A DNA stretch of 64,000 bases, taken from the NCBI GenBank assembly GCA_018821535.1, contig JAHJLV010000055.1, positions 1-64,000 of the forward strand. Reading direction: 5' to 3'. The notes under the pieces were generated by a model that searched no databases, was not told the origin of the DNA, and worked only from the letters and a program-made list of their open reading frames with translations. This document shows positions 17,726 through 27,679 of this stretch, in pieces. Both the position numbers and the translations under genes were made by a program. The DNA is from Pseudomonadota bacterium (lineage in GTDB: Bacteria; Desulfobacterota; Desulfobacteria; Desulfobacterales; Desulfobacteraceae). Position 1 is the first letter of the stretch; each line of letters begins with the position of its first letter.

Positions 17726-20700
17726 GTGAAATCTACCGCCCTTGAGGTTAATCTTTCAGATACAAAGGTTGACGTCGTCATTGATAAAAAATATGAGGTT
17801 TTTCTTCAGATCGTTTCATCCTACGTCGGTGTTCTGAACCGCATGAACATTTTTTTAAAGGAGTTGTCTCATCCGTATAAAAACTGGAGCTTTATTGTCA
17901 GTGAAGCCCGGCATTTGTCCATTCATTATTTTTATCTGTACAAGCCTCATCCCCATGGAGACAAAGCACTCAGCCTTTTTGTGGATATTTTTCTGGAAGC
18001 GTTTAATGCAGAGACAACCGTAACGGTCAAAACAACGTCAGCTGATAATCTGATGCTGTTTTTACAGCATCTGGTAAAAGAGTCAGATGCAGAATTCAAC
18101 CGGTTTCTGCCGGTGATTCAAAATGCCTTCAATAAAATTGAAGCCTATGATGACGAGGCGTTTTATTATTTTGTCCGCTCCTATTATCAGCCGGATAAAA
18201 TTGCAAAAAGCCTGCTGGAAAAGCTCACAGACAACAGCGACGCATTAAAACCGATAAACCGGATGCTGGTTAAATTTTATTCTTATTCTTTTGATTACTG
18301 GATGAATCAGGAGGATATGCTGTTGTGGATTGGCAAAAGTTTAGAGATAAATAAACTGGATAAAAACCTTCAGGCCATACTGAAGGAAGTCTCTTATGAA
18401 AAAATCGCATCCTGGCAGGCGGATTTAAAAAAGATTGCCCATGCTCTGGACAAAGATCCTGCAAAGACCACACAGAAACTGATCCGGCTTGTCAGCTACC
18501 AGGGGTTTGTCAGCCGCATCTGGGAAATTCCTGCCAAAATTATGAAGAACAGCCCGGATGACGCTGGAGCCTGGTATTTAAAGCTGACATTTTTATTTTA
18601 TATCATCCATATTCAGGGCCTGTCTTCCATTCATGTCCAGGCCCTGCGGGATATCAACCTGACCCTTTCTCACCTGATCGGCGATAAAGGTTTTAAAAAT
18701 GATATCAATATTGTCAATCAAACCTTTGAATTGATCAAGGAGCACAAGGGGAAATACCCGGAGACGGTTCTGGACTGTATCCATAAGATTGGAGAATCTG
18801 TTTACAAAACATCCAATATTGAACTGATCAACCATTTTATTGATAGAGCGGTTGATCACGGGTTTCAGTTTCCCATGATCGAAGGGACCGGTGAAGACTG
18901 GCAGATTAAAAGCAATACCGCCCATGTAAAAAATATCCGGCTGTTTCTGGATCTGATCGGCAGGCATCCCAAAAAATCCAGAAGGCTTCTTTCCGCCCTG
19001 ATTATATCCCTGTCCATCGGTGGGGTGTTTATCAAGGATACAGACCTTTTCCCAAGAGATATCACCAGATTTTTAAATTCTGACATCGGCCCGGTATTCA
19101 ATCTGGTCAAGCAGCTGGCAAGACTTTTGCCTGCCTTTTTTAATGAAATCGGTGCAGAGGGCCATTTGCGGGATATTTCAACCCAGCTGGACGAATCCTG
19201 CCAGAGAAAAGACCGGCTGATTCATTTTTTAAGAAAGCAGTGCCACGTGGAAAGCTCCAGCAGGATTGTGGATTTTATCAAAGAGGTGATTGTCTTCTGG
19301 AAGACCGGGGACAAGCAAAAGCTTGAACCCTATGTTCCGCCGTCCATATATCAGGAAATCGCATCAAACGGACCGTTTATTGATGGTCCCCAAAAGGTTC
19401 TGGCCTACCTTGAGCACAAAGAAATGATTTTTCCCACAGATTATCTGATCCATACGGAAGATGCCATTAACCAGTTTATTGATGAAGTGCGGGATGTTTC
19501 GGATCTGGACCGCAGCCGGGTGAAAATGATATTCGGGTTTTACCGTCTGCTGAATCAGAAATACCGGATAGATAACCTGGAACTGAAAAAATATCTGGCC
19601 TCGTTTAACAGCGAAAACCTGCCGGACACAAAAAAACTGCTTTCTGCCCTGGATGAAAAAGATCTGGATGACAAGATTCTGCATCTTTTGTCATATATGC
19701 AGGAGCTCAAGGATATTATTCTTTCGGACAGGATTTACGAGGCAAACGAAGCGATTTATCATAAGCGTCATTTCGCGGTTGATATTCCGTCCATGTACGG
19801 CAGCTACAATGAGGCCAAATTTGATGCGTTAGGTTTAACCCTGAGGGTGGAAACCATCCTGAATGTATTGTTTGAGGAACTGGTGAACAGCATAGATCTT
19901 CAGGTCATCACCAAGTCCACGTTCAAGCGGATTTATGGTATTTTAAACCTGTTCCGGACAGCCCTGGAAATTGACGGCATCTCGTCCAACCAGCTGGATG
20001 TCCAGATGGACTTTTTAAAATTTTCCGTGGATATCCGGACCTGTACCTTTACCCAGTATCTGGATATTTTTAAGGGGTTTACAAGGGCTGTGGCAGATAT
20101 TGTGAATGATCATTTTAACACCATTCATTCCAATAATCTGTTCCAGATTGAATCCCGGCTGGGAAAGGATCAGATTCTGAAAAAATTTCTGCCCAACGAT
20201 ACCGGCAAACAGAATCTGAAGCTGGACCAGCGGGTGGCGGAGATTTTTTTCATGGACCGGATTGCGACATCCATCGGTCTTCAGCAGATGGATGTGTTTT
20301 TAAACCGGATTCTGCATACCTTGTTTCAGCAGTCTGAAAAACTGTCCCAGGCCCATCTGAGCCGTTTGTTGAATTATGATCCCAAATGTTCGGCCATTGA
20401 GGTGGACAGTGCAGACCCCATCAGCAACAATATTATTTTTCTGGGAAACAAAGGCTTGAACCTGATCAAGCTGAAAAGTGCGGGTATTGCGGTTCCGGAT
20501 GGATTTATCATCACCACCGAAGTGTTTAAATGCCGTGAAATAATTAACGATTATAAGCCGGCCAATATTCATTTCAAGCAGTTTGTGGACCGGATGGTTT
20601 CCAAGCTTGAAAAGCGGTGCCATAAAAAATTTGGAGATACAAAATATCCGCTGCTGCTGTCTGTTCGCAGCGGTTCTTCCATTTCTCAGCCCGGGATGCT

Positions 20701-21898
20701 GGATTCTTTTCTAAACGTGGGGCTGAATGAAGAGATTGTCGCAAGCATTGCACAGATCAAAAAATTTTCCTGGTTTGCCTGGGACAGTTACCGCCGTTTT
20801 ATACAAGGTTATGGTATGGCCTTTGGCATAAAAAGAGATGATTTTGATCACATCATGTATACCCAAAAGAAAAAAGAAGGGGTTGAACTGAAACGGTATT
20901 TCAGCGGCGAACAGATGAAGGCTGTCGCACTGGAGTATAAATCGCTGCTTCTGGATTCGGGCGTGGAACTGATTGCTTCTCCCCGGGAACAGTTATTCAT
21001 GGCCATCGATCAGGTGTTCTCCTCCTGGAATTCCAAAAGGGGCAGAGATTACAGAAGGATCATGGGAATCTCTGATGACTGGGGGACGGCTGTAACGGTT
21101 CAGGAAATGGTTTTCGGGAATCTGTCCCGTAAATCCGGTTCCGGTGTGGTGTTCAGCCACAGTCCCAAGCTGCCTGGAGATACGGTCCGGCTCTGGGGGG
21201 ATTTTACCATTGGCAATCAGGGAGAGGATGTGGTCTCAGGACTTGTAAAAACGCTCCCGATTTCTGAAGTCCAAAGGGAACTGGAGGACCGGGATTCAAA
21301 AAGCAGCCTGGAAGAAAGTTTTCCCCAGATCTATGCACAGTTGAAAAATGTAGTAGACCACTTGATTTATAATAAGGGATGGAATCCCCAGGAAATTGAA
21401 TTCACCTTTGAGGGTGAAAATAAAGAAAATCTGTTTATTCTCCAGGCACGGGAAATGTCTTTGCGGGATCGTAAAAAGATCGTCAATTTTGACGTTGATC
21501 CGGAAATTCTTGAGGCAGCGTATATGGGGCAGGGAATCGGTGTCAGCGGAGGAGCCATGAGCGGCAGGATTGTTTTTACCCTGGAGGAAATCGACAGCTT
21601 CAGAAAAAAAGAGCCGGAGACCAAATTGATTTTGCTCAGAAATGATACAGTTCCGGACGATATTCTTGAAATTGATGCGGCAGACGGCATTCTTACCGCC
21701 AGGGGCGGTTTAACCTCCCATGCAGCAGTGGTCACCTACAATCTGGGTAAAACCTGTGTGGTGGGATGCGAAAATCTTATTTGCAATGAGCATAAAAAAG
21801 AGTGTATGCTCAATGGTGTTAAAATGGTAACCGGTGATTATATCAGCATGAACGGCCAGAAAGGTTCTGTGTATAAAGGCAAAATCAGGATTAATTAA
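17726..21898 (+). CDS. Large PPDK-like dikinase lacking the TIM-barrel domain
   Basis: The 1390-residue protein has about 900 N-terminal residues of helical sequence I cannot assign. From about residue 900 it follows the ATP-grasp domain of pyruvate phosphate dikinase: FLGNKGLNLIKLKSAGIAVP, VRSGSSISQPGMLDSFLN, GTAVTVQEMVFGN, and QGEDVVSGL. It ends with the swivelling phospho-histidine domain, with His1332 in GGLTSHAAVVTYN. The C-terminal TIM barrel that binds PEP/pyruvate is absent, since the protein stops about 58 residues after the histidine. This is the plan of water dikinases and rifampicin phosphotransferase, where another region binds the acceptor. The GTG start follows AAAAAAGGACAATCC. 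The acceptor substrate is unknown. Confidence 0.85.
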   Translation: MKSTALEVNLSDTKVDVVIDKKYEVFLQIVSSYVGVLNRMNIFLKELSHPYKNWSFIVSEARHLSIHYFYLYKPHPHGDKALSLFVDIFLEAFNAETTVTVKTTSADNLMLFLQHLVKESDAEFNRFLPVIQNAFNKIEAYDDEAFYYFVRSYYQPDKIAKSLLEKLTDNSDALKPINRMLVKFYSYSFDYWMNQEDMLLWIGKSLEINKLDKNLQAILKEVSYEKIASWQADLKKIAHALDKDPAKTTQKLIRLVSYQGFVSRIWEIPAKIMKNSPDDAGAWYLKLTFLFYIIHIQGLSSIHVQALRDINLTLSHLIGDKGFKNDINIVNQTFELIKEHKGKYPETVLDCIHKIGESVYKTSNIELINHFIDRAVDHGFQFPMIEGTGEDWQIKSNTAHVKNIRLFLDLIGRHPKKSRRLLSALIISLSIGGVFIKDTDLFPRDITRFLNSDIGPVFNLVKQLARLLPAFFNEIGAEGHLRDISTQLDESCQRKDRLIHFLRKQCHVESSSRIVDFIKEVIVFWKTGDKQKLEPYVPPSIYQEIASNGPFIDGPQKVLAYLEHKEMIFPTDYLIHTEDAINQFIDEVRDVSDLDRSRVKMIFGFYRLLNQKYRIDNLELKKYLASFNSENLPDTKKLLSALDEKDLDDKILHLLSYMQELKDIILSDRIYEANEAIYHKRHFAVDIPSMYGSYNEAKFDALGLTLRVETILNVLFEELVNSIDLQVITKSTFKRIYGILNLFRTALEIDGISSNQLDVQMDFLKFSVDIRTCTFTQYLDIFKGFTRAVADIVNDHFNTIHSNNLFQIESRLGKDQILKKFLPNDTGKQNLKLDQRVAEIFFMDRIATSIGLQQMDVFLNRILHTLFQQSEKLSQAHLSRLLNYDPKCSAIEVDSADPISNNIIFLGNKGLNLIKLKSAGIAVPDGFIITTEVFKCREIINDYKPANIHFKQFVDRMVSKLEKRCHKKFGDTKYPLLLSVRSGSSISQPGMLDSFLNVGLNEEIVASIAQIKKFSWFAWDSYRRFIQGYGMAFGIKRDDFDHIMYTQKKKEGVELKRYFSGEQMKAVALEYKSLLLDSGVELIASPREQLFMAIDQVFSSWNSKRGRDYRRIMGISDDWGTAVTVQEMVFGNLSRKSGSGVVFSHSPKLPGDTVRLWGDFTIGNQGEDVVSGLVKTLPISEVQRELEDRDSKSSLEESFPQIYAQLKNVVDHLIYNKGWNPQEIEFTFEGENKENLFILQAREMSLRDRKKIVNFDVDPEILEAAYMGQGIGVSGGAMSGRIVFTLEEIDSFRKKEPETKLILLRNDTVPDDILEIDAADGILTARGGLTSHAAVVTYNLGKTCVVGCENLICNEHKKECMLNGVKMVTGDYISMNGQKGSVYKGKIRIN

Positions 21899-21925
21899 AA
21901 AAGAACAAACAAGAGGGCTTTTAAG

Positions 21926-23173
21926 ATGAACACAAAAGTTTCTACACTGGGAATTAACGGATTGGGTCGGATAGGGAAACTATCCCTGTGGCACCATGCC
22001 GGCAGGAAATATTTTGATAAAATCGTGGTAAATATCGGACGTGATGTGGGAACGTCTTTCAGTGATATTGTCCATTATCTGGAACGAGACACAACCTATG
22101 GACGGTTGGATTCTTTTTTGAACGGATATCAGTCCGGCCCGGTCATTACAGAGGTGGATGAAGCGTCCAGAACCTTGAATATAAACGGGGTTATGGTAAA
22201 AATACTGCAAAAAGACAGAAATCCCAAAGATATTGAATGGGCGGACAATGATGCCAGGATCGTCGTGGATACAACCGGTCAGTTTCTGGACCCCTCGCTT
22301 GATGCGGATGCGCCCAAAGGTTCCATCCGGGGGCATATGGAAGCCGGTGCCCAGAAGGTTGTTGCTTCTGCGCCTTTCAAGCTTAAAGAAGGGGTGCCCA
22401 TGCCTGAGGATGCTGTGACCACTGTTATGGGAATCAACGATGCCGACTATGACCCTTTGCGCCATGACATTATTTCCAATGCATCCTGTACCACCACCTG
22501 TTTATCCCATATGATCAAGCCTTTGATTGACTATTTCGGCATTGAAAGAGTTTTATCAGCATCCATGGCAACGGTGCATGCAGCAACCGGATCCCAGAAG
22601 GTGCTGGACAGCCTGCCGAAAACCGGGGCCAAAGATCTGCGAAAAAACCGTTCCATCATGAATAATATTATCCTGACAACCACCGGCGCTGCCAAAGCGC
22701 TGCAGCTGGTGATTCCGGAAATGTCCAAAATCGGCTTTATTGCCGAATCTGTCCGCATTCCAACAGCAACCGGATCCTTGATTATTCTGGTGATGAATTT
22801 TCAGGAAGAGCTGAATAAAAAACCCATTCGCCGGGATATGATCAATTCGATTTATGAGGAAGCCGCAAAAGCCAATTCAAACGGGTATCTGATGTATACA
22901 GACACACAGAATGTCTCCTCTGATATTATTGGAACCCCGAGAGCTGCCGCTGTCATTGAGGGTCATGAAACCCATACCCGCACAGGCGTTATAAATATCA
23001 ATCTTGAGCACCTCCGGGGACTTGATAAAGCGGTTCTGGAACAGATCAAGGATCATATGACCAGTCTTCAGGTGACCCAGGCGGTTATCTATGGCTGGTA
23101 TGATAATGAAATGGCAAGCTATGTAAACATGCTGGGAGATAGAATTGTATCCATTGCAGAGGCAATGCATTAA
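21926..23173 (+). CDS. gap: Glyceraldehyde-3-phosphate dehydrogenase, long form
   Basis: Rossmann start LGINGLGRIGKLSLW, catalytic Cys188 in SNASCTTTCLSHM, then MATVHAATGSQKVLDSLPK, RIPTATGSL and WYDNEMASYVNMLGDR identify GAPDH. At 415 residues it is about 80 longer than the usual enzyme; extra sequence lies in the N-terminal half (around residues 30-110) and near residues 300-350. It catalyses oxidation of glyceraldehyde-3-phosphate with NAD(P) and phosphate, or the reverse in gluconeogenesis. The motif SCTTTC differs from the common SCTTNC at one position. It follows the dikinase-like gene after 27 nt and overlaps the next start. Confidence 0.9.
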   Translation: MNTKVSTLGINGLGRIGKLSLWHHAGRKYFDKIVVNIGRDVGTSFSDIVHYLERDTTYGRLDSFLNGYQSGPVITEVDEASRTLNINGVMVKILQKDRNPKDIEWADNDARIVVDTTGQFLDPSLDADAPKGSIRGHMEAGAQKVVASAPFKLKEGVPMPEDAVTTVMGINDADYDPLRHDIISNASCTTTCLSHMIKPLIDYFGIERVLSASMATVHAATGSQKVLDSLPKTGAKDLRKNRSIMNNIILTTTGAAKALQLVIPEMSKIGFIAESVRIPTATGSLIILVMNFQEELNKKPIRRDMINSIYEEAAKANSNGYLMYTDTQNVSSDIIGTPRAAAVIEGHETHTRTGVININLEHLRGLDKAVLEQIKDHMTSLQVTQAVIYGWYDNEMASYVNMLGDRIVSIAEAMH

Positions 23174-23930
23174 AAAATACTTTATAAGTATCTGTTTTTT
23201 TATTCTGACCGGCGTTTTGTTTTTTAAAGCGCCGGTTGTTGCTGCAGGAGAAAAGATGCTGCCTTTTTCAAATGGTGAAACACTGAATTATACCGTGAGC
23301 TGGGAAATGGTCCCGGCAGGAAAGGCGACATTCTCAGTGCTTGATTTTGCCCAGCCAGACGGAAAAAAAGGATGGCAGTTTGTACTGGATGTCAAGTCCA
23401 ACCGCTATATTGATTTTATGTATAAAATCAGGGATCATGTTGAAGGCTTTTCAGACAAGGCAATGGATCACTCTTTTTTTTACAGGAAAATTCAGTCCGG
23501 CAGAGAGAAAAAACAGATTGAAGTTGCGTTCGACTGGAACCGGAACACTGCCACCTATTCAAATTTTGGTGGAAAAAGAGATGCTCTGCCTATCCCTTTG
23601 AGTACCCTTGATCCGCTTTCTGCCTTTTATAAAATGCGGATGCTTGATTTTGAAGCCATAAAAGATCTGTCCTTTTCAATAACAGATGGAAAAAAGCAGT
23701 TTATTCAAAAGGGTGAGGTACTTAAAAAAGAAACCATTTACCTGTCGTCCGGAACCTGGGAGACCTATCTGCTGGTTCCCGAGGTGAATAATTTTTCAGG
23801 TGTGTTTGAAAAAAGCAAAGACCCGTCTGTCAATATGTGGGTGACCGCAGATCACAGACGAATTCCTGTCAGAATTACCGTCAAGGTGTTTATCGGCAGC
23901 GTTATCTTTGAGCTGGCCTCTGTGAATTAA
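23145..23930 (+). CDS. DUF3108 exported protein
   Basis: A protein of about 261 residues with an N-terminal hydrophobic signal (FISICFFILTGVLFF, then APVVAAGEK) and the DUF3108 core: GETLNYTVSWEMVPAGKATF, DHVEGFSDKAMDHSFFY and STLDPLSAFYKMR. The family is exported to the envelope and is of unknown function. The start is uncertain: TTG at 23145 has GGGAG 6 nt upstream and overlaps the GAPDH end by 29 nt, and another TTG lies at 23154. The overlap implies translational coupling with the GAPDH gene. Confidence 0.8.
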   Translation: MYPLQRQCIKKYFISICFFILTGVLFFKAPVVAAGEKMLPFSNGETLNYTVSWEMVPAGKATFSVLDFAQPDGKKGWQFVLDVKSNRYIDFMYKIRDHVEGFSDKAMDHSFFYRKIQSGREKKQIEVAFDWNRNTATYSNFGGKRDALPIPLSTLDPLSAFYKMRMLDFEAIKDLSFSITDGKKQFIQKGEVLKKETIYLSSGTWETYLLVPEVNNFSGVFEKSKDPSVNMWVTADHRRIPVRITVKVFIGSVIFELASVN

Positions 23931-23953
23931 TAATGAAAAATATGGAAATCTGA

Positions 23954-25513
23954 ATGAAAATAGCACTGATCGCTTCTCCCTATCCCCTTGAAGAGTGTCC
24001 GTCTCCACCCCTTGGATTGACTTATATTGCAGCGGTCTGTGAAGCTGCCGGAGCCCAGGTGATCATCCTGGACTATATTGTCCGGGGATATTCAAAAACC
24101 AAGCTCAACGCAGAGCTTAGTGCCTTTGGCCCGGATATTGTGGGTACCAGTTGCGTCACCATGAATTTTAAACAGGCTGCACAGATTCTGCAGACAGCAA
24201 AGCAGTCAAACCCTGAAATAATAACACTGATGGGCGGCCCCCATGTTTCTTTTGACAGTGAAAATACCCTGAATCTGTATCCGGAGATTGATATTGTTGT
24301 CAAAGGCGAAGCTGAAGCCACCATGGCAGAGCTTTTAGCTGTGATTCAGGATCGTAAAAAATGGTCAACGGTCTGCGGAATCGCGTTTAAAGAAAACGGC
24401 TGCGCAGTGACAACAGGTCCCCGGCCGCTGATCCAGGATCTGGATGCCCTGCCGCTGCCCGCGCGCCATCTTCTGCCCATGTCCCGGTATCAGGCTTTAG
24501 GGTATCCGGTCAGCATTATAACCAGCCGGGGATGTCCGAATCAGTGTATTTTTTGTCTTGGACGAAAAATGGTGGGATCAAAAGTGCGTTACCGTTCTCC
24601 AAAGTTAATTGCAGATGAAATTGAAACGCTGGTTTCTTCGGGAAGCACTTTTATAAATATTGCCGATGATCTGTTCACCTCAAACAAGCGCCGGGTAAAA
24701 CAGCTATGCGATGAAATCATACAGCGGAATATTGCGGTTTCCTGGAGTGCTTTTTCACGGGTAAATACCATTGATGCGCAGACTTTAAAACGGATGAAAA
24801 AAGCAGGCTGTCATTCTGTAAGCTTTGGCATTGAATCCGGTAATCCGGATATGCTCAGGCGGGTGAAAAAAGGAATTACCATTGATCAGGCAAAAAAAGC
24901 ATCAAAAGCCTGCAAGGAAGCAGGGATAAGAGGACATGCCTCTTTTATGGTCGGGCTGCCCGGCGAGACTTTTGAAACCATGACAGATTCTTTGAATCTC
25001 CAGAAAGAACTGGAAATAGAATCTGCCTATCATTTTCTGGCGCCTTTTCCCGGAACAACCATAAGGGAAAAGATACAAGAGTATGATCTTGAAATTCTGA
25101 CAGATGACTGGGACCTGTATAATGCCAACCAGTCCATTGTCAGAACCGCAGCACTTTTGCCAGAACAGATGGATGCCTTTGTCCATGCATCTGAAGAGAA
25201 CCACAGAAACTCCTGGGATCTTTTGAAAAAGAAATATGAAGAAAAAACCGCAACACCGTATGAGCAGATGCAGGTAGGAGGCCATTACCGCATGGTCATG
25301 ATTTTTAAACTGTTAACCCAGGATTTTATTGAACAGAACGCCGACTTTATATCAGACCCTGCAGATGCCCTGAAACAGTTTTTTCAAAAGATTGCTTCAA
25401 TGGCAGGCCTTGACCATGCTTTTGTTGAATCCACCATGACAGATCTTATCAATAAAGGCTATATTCGTATTGAAGAATCCTTTGGAAAAACTCTTTTTTC
25501 CTGGGCGCATTAA
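23954..25513 (+). CDS. B12-binding-type radical SAM enzyme
   Basis: The 519-residue protein has an N-terminal cobalamin-binding-like Rossmann domain (residues 1 to about 150, with PPLGLTYIAAVCE and LMGGPHVSFDSE). The radical SAM barrel has Cys194, Cys198 and Cys201 in SRGCPNQCIFC, followed by FINIADDLFTSNKRR and SFGIESGNPDMLRRV. Such enzymes often methylate or rearrange lipids, cofactors or peptides; the product cannot be told. It is the last gene of the 13504-25513 operon. Its final 11 codons plus the stop are duplicated at 43806-43842, so this 3' end appears to be the insertion site of the island that follows. No terminator is visible after it. Confidence 0.9.
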   Translation: MKIALIASPYPLEECPSPPLGLTYIAAVCEAAGAQVIILDYIVRGYSKTKLNAELSAFGPDIVGTSCVTMNFKQAAQILQTAKQSNPEIITLMGGPHVSFDSENTLNLYPEIDIVVKGEAEATMAELLAVIQDRKKWSTVCGIAFKENGCAVTTGPRPLIQDLDALPLPARHLLPMSRYQALGYPVSIITSRGCPNQCIFCLGRKMVGSKVRYRSPKLIADEIETLVSSGSTFINIADDLFTSNKRRVKQLCDEIIQRNIAVSWSAFSRVNTIDAQTLKRMKKAGCHSVSFGIESGNPDMLRRVKKGITIDQAKKASKACKEAGIRGHASFMVGLPGETFETMTDSLNLQKELEIESAYHFLAPFPGTTIREKIQEYDLEILTDDWDLYNANQSIVRTAALLPEQMDAFVHASEENHRNSWDLLKKKYEEKTATPYEQMQVGGHYRMVMIFKLLTQDFIEQNADFISDPADALKQFFQKIASMAGLDHAFVESTMTDLINKGYIRIEESFGKTLFSWAH

Positions 25514-25515
25514 AT
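25479..25515 (+). repeat. Left 37-bp direct repeat (attL-like) at the radical SAM gene end
   Basis: This 37-bp segment, with core GGAAAAACTCTTTTTT and then CTGGGCGCATTAAAT, recurs in the same orientation at 43806-43842 with only two mismatches (repeat positions 1 and 22). It covers the last codons and stop of the radical SAM gene. The copies are 18,327 bp apart. Duplication of a gene end at both borders of a block is the usual mark of site-specific island insertion. Confidence 0.85.
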
Positions 25516-25681
25516 CATACAGCGTTCTTGCCATAATGAACCTGTTGATCCAGTTTTATTATCAATTGTTACTGTCTTCATGATTTTTGCTCGCTATATA
25601 ATCCTGATTAATATGTGCATGTGCCGGGTTAAAATCTCCGGATATGCCTCGCATAGATTTTTCTTTCCTTTGATGGTGTTA

Positions 25682-27649
25682 TTAAATTTTAAATTTATTG
25701 ACCAGTTTATTCAGCTGTTCGGAAAATCCGGCAAGCTGGTCTGATTTTGCGCTGACATGGGAACTGGAATCCGACAAATTTTCAGCCGCCGCTGTCACCT
25801 GGGCAATTTCGCCAGCAATGCCATCAAGCGAAAGAGAGCTTTGTGCAACATTCTTACTGACCGCTGCCACACCCGTTGATGCCTGGGTGACATTCCTTGA
25901 AATTTCACGGGTCATGGCTGTCTGCTCCTCCACGGCTCCGGCTATCGAGTTGACCATATCATTGGTTCTGCCGGTGGTCTGGCTGATATTGTCAATTTCG
26001 ACAACGGTTGCGCCTGTGGATTTTTGGATATTCTCCACCCGGGCCTTTATTTCACTTGCAGCATCAGATGTTTGCCGGGCCAGGGTTTTTATTTCGTTTG
26101 CCACAACTGCAAAACCACTGCCCGCACTTCCGGCCCTGGCAGCTTCAATGGTGGCATTCAGGGCCAGAAGATTGACCTGTTCCGAGATGTCGGTGATGGT
26201 TTCGACCACCTTGCCGATATCTCGGGCGGATTCCCCAAGCCGATTGACCTGTGAAGAAGCACGCTGTGTTTTTTCCACCGCTTCCTGAGTGACACTCAGC
26301 GCACCGCTGGTATTCCGGGCAATTTCATTAATCGTATGGCTCATCTCTTCTCCGGATTCGGCAACTACCCCCATATTGCTTGAAACCTGTTCCATGGCAG
26401 CGGCTACGGAATTAAGATGAACATTCACATCTGCGGTGGCGGATGCGACGGTTTCTGCTTTTTGAAAAGCCTGGACTGCGCTGTGTTTCATGCCCGATGC
26501 CACTTCGGATAATTCTTTTGACGATTGGTCCAGCAGCAGGGCATTATCTGTCACTTCACAGATAATACCCTGAATTTTGATCACAAATGCGTTGAACCAT
26601 CCGGCAAGCTCGCCCACCTCATCGGTTTCGTTCACATCAATCCGTTTGGTCAGATCTCCTTCTCCTTCTGCCGCATCTCGAAGGCCGATGATAACTCTAT
26701 TCATCCGCCTTGTAATGGAACTGGCCACAAAAAAGACCAGTATACCGGCGATGGCCGTAACCATGAGTGTCATCAGCGCATTGATGCGCCCCAGTGCAAC
26801 AATCGGTGTCAGAAGTTCTTTTTCAGGCACGGTGATGCCAAGAAGCCACCCAAGGTTTTCACAGGTCCTGTATACGGCCAGCGTTTCTATGTCATCGTAT
26901 GTATAAACACTTTTGCCGTTTCTGTGTTTTAAAATTTCTTTTCCAAACTCAAGATCAGAGAGGTTCAGTTTAAGGATTTGGGATTTATCCTGACTGGCAA
27001 TGATCAGACCTCTGCTGTTTGTCAGAAATGCATATCCGGTGTCTCCTGGCCGGATAGGATCAATCAATTTTTCAGACATGACATCAATGACCAGTCTTGC
27101 CAGGAATACACCGATAACATTTCCCTTCTCCTTCATTGGAATTGAAATCGTAATGATCGTAGCGCCGGTCTTCTCGCTTTTTTCAGGATCAGAGACGATG
27201 GTCTTTCCGGCCATGGTTTTTTCGAACTGTGCCTGTGCTTTGAAATTTATCAGCTTGGCGTTTTCCATATTGTCAGCGCTCAGCACATCTGCGTTTTTAT
27301 CTGTCAGAACGATATTTTCAAAATAGCCGTAGCTTTCTTTGATTCCTGCCATTGTTTCGCTGGCTGTTTTTCTGGCTGCTTTGCCAAGAAAATTGTCCTT
27401 CAGAGCAGTAGTGTATATCTCCTGACTGGCCCAGCTGGCAACGTCCAGCTGACGGTCCCGCATCCAGTCTTCAATCTGGCCGATGACAGCGGTGGCAGTA
27501 TTTTCAAGGTTGTGTTCTATGGCGGTTTTAATGGCTTTTCCTGAACGTAAATACGTGATAACCGATGAAAGCCCCATGCCGAAGATGATCAGGATCATAA
27601 TGGGAAAGATGATTTTGGCTCGGATGGAATTTTTAATTTTCAATTTCAT
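25682..27649 (-). CDS. Methyl-accepting chemotaxis protein with periplasmic cache domain
   Basis: The 655-residue chemoreceptor has a first membrane helix (about residues 10-30), a periplasmic double-cache-like sensor (about 35-270, with GDTGYAFLTNSRGLIIA), a second helix near 285-310, a HAMP domain, and the signalling hairpin with LNATIEAARAGSAGSGFAVVA. It would steer the cell toward a small organic ligand. It is the last gene of the minus-strand operon starting with the transporter binding protein (40201), 30 nt after the CoA-transferase, so its ligand is probably the operon's substrate. No CheR tail pentapeptide is obvious at the C-terminus. Confidence 0.92.
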   Translation of the reverse strand: MKLKIKNSIRAKIIFPIMILIIFGMGLSSVITYLRSGKAIKTAIEHNLENTATAVIGQIEDWMRDRQLDVASWASQEIYTTALKDNFLGKAARKTASETMAGIKESYGYFENIVLTDKNADVLSADNMENAKLINFKAQAQFEKTMAGKTIVSDPEKSEKTGATIITISIPMKEKGNVIGVFLARLVIDVMSEKLIDPIRPGDTGYAFLTNSRGLIIASQDKSQILKLNLSDLEFGKEILKHRNGKSVYTYDDIETLAVYRTCENLGWLLGITVPEKELLTPIVALGRINALMTLMVTAIAGILVFFVASSITRRMNRVIIGLRDAAEGEGDLTKRIDVNETDEVGELAGWFNAFVIKIQGIICEVTDNALLLDQSSKELSEVASGMKHSAVQAFQKAETVASATADVNVHLNSVAAAMEQVSSNMGVVAESGEEMSHTINEIARNTSGALSVTQEAVEKTQRASSQVNRLGESARDIGKVVETITDISEQVNLLALNATIEAARAGSAGSGFAVVANEIKTLARQTSDAASEIKARVENIQKSTGATVVEIDNISQTTGRTNDMVNSIAGAVEEQTAMTREISRNVTQASTGVAAVSKNVAQSSLSLDGIAGEIAQVTAAAENLSDSSSHVSAKSDQLAGFSEQLNKLVNKFKI

Positions 27650-27679
27650 TTTATTTTACAGCGCCTTCTTGTTTCAGGG

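Noticed and set aside
25698..26288. Long plus-strand open frame (196 residues) opposite the chemoreceptor
   Set aside because: It is the antisense shadow of the repetitive Ala/Ser-rich signalling domain; no start signal.
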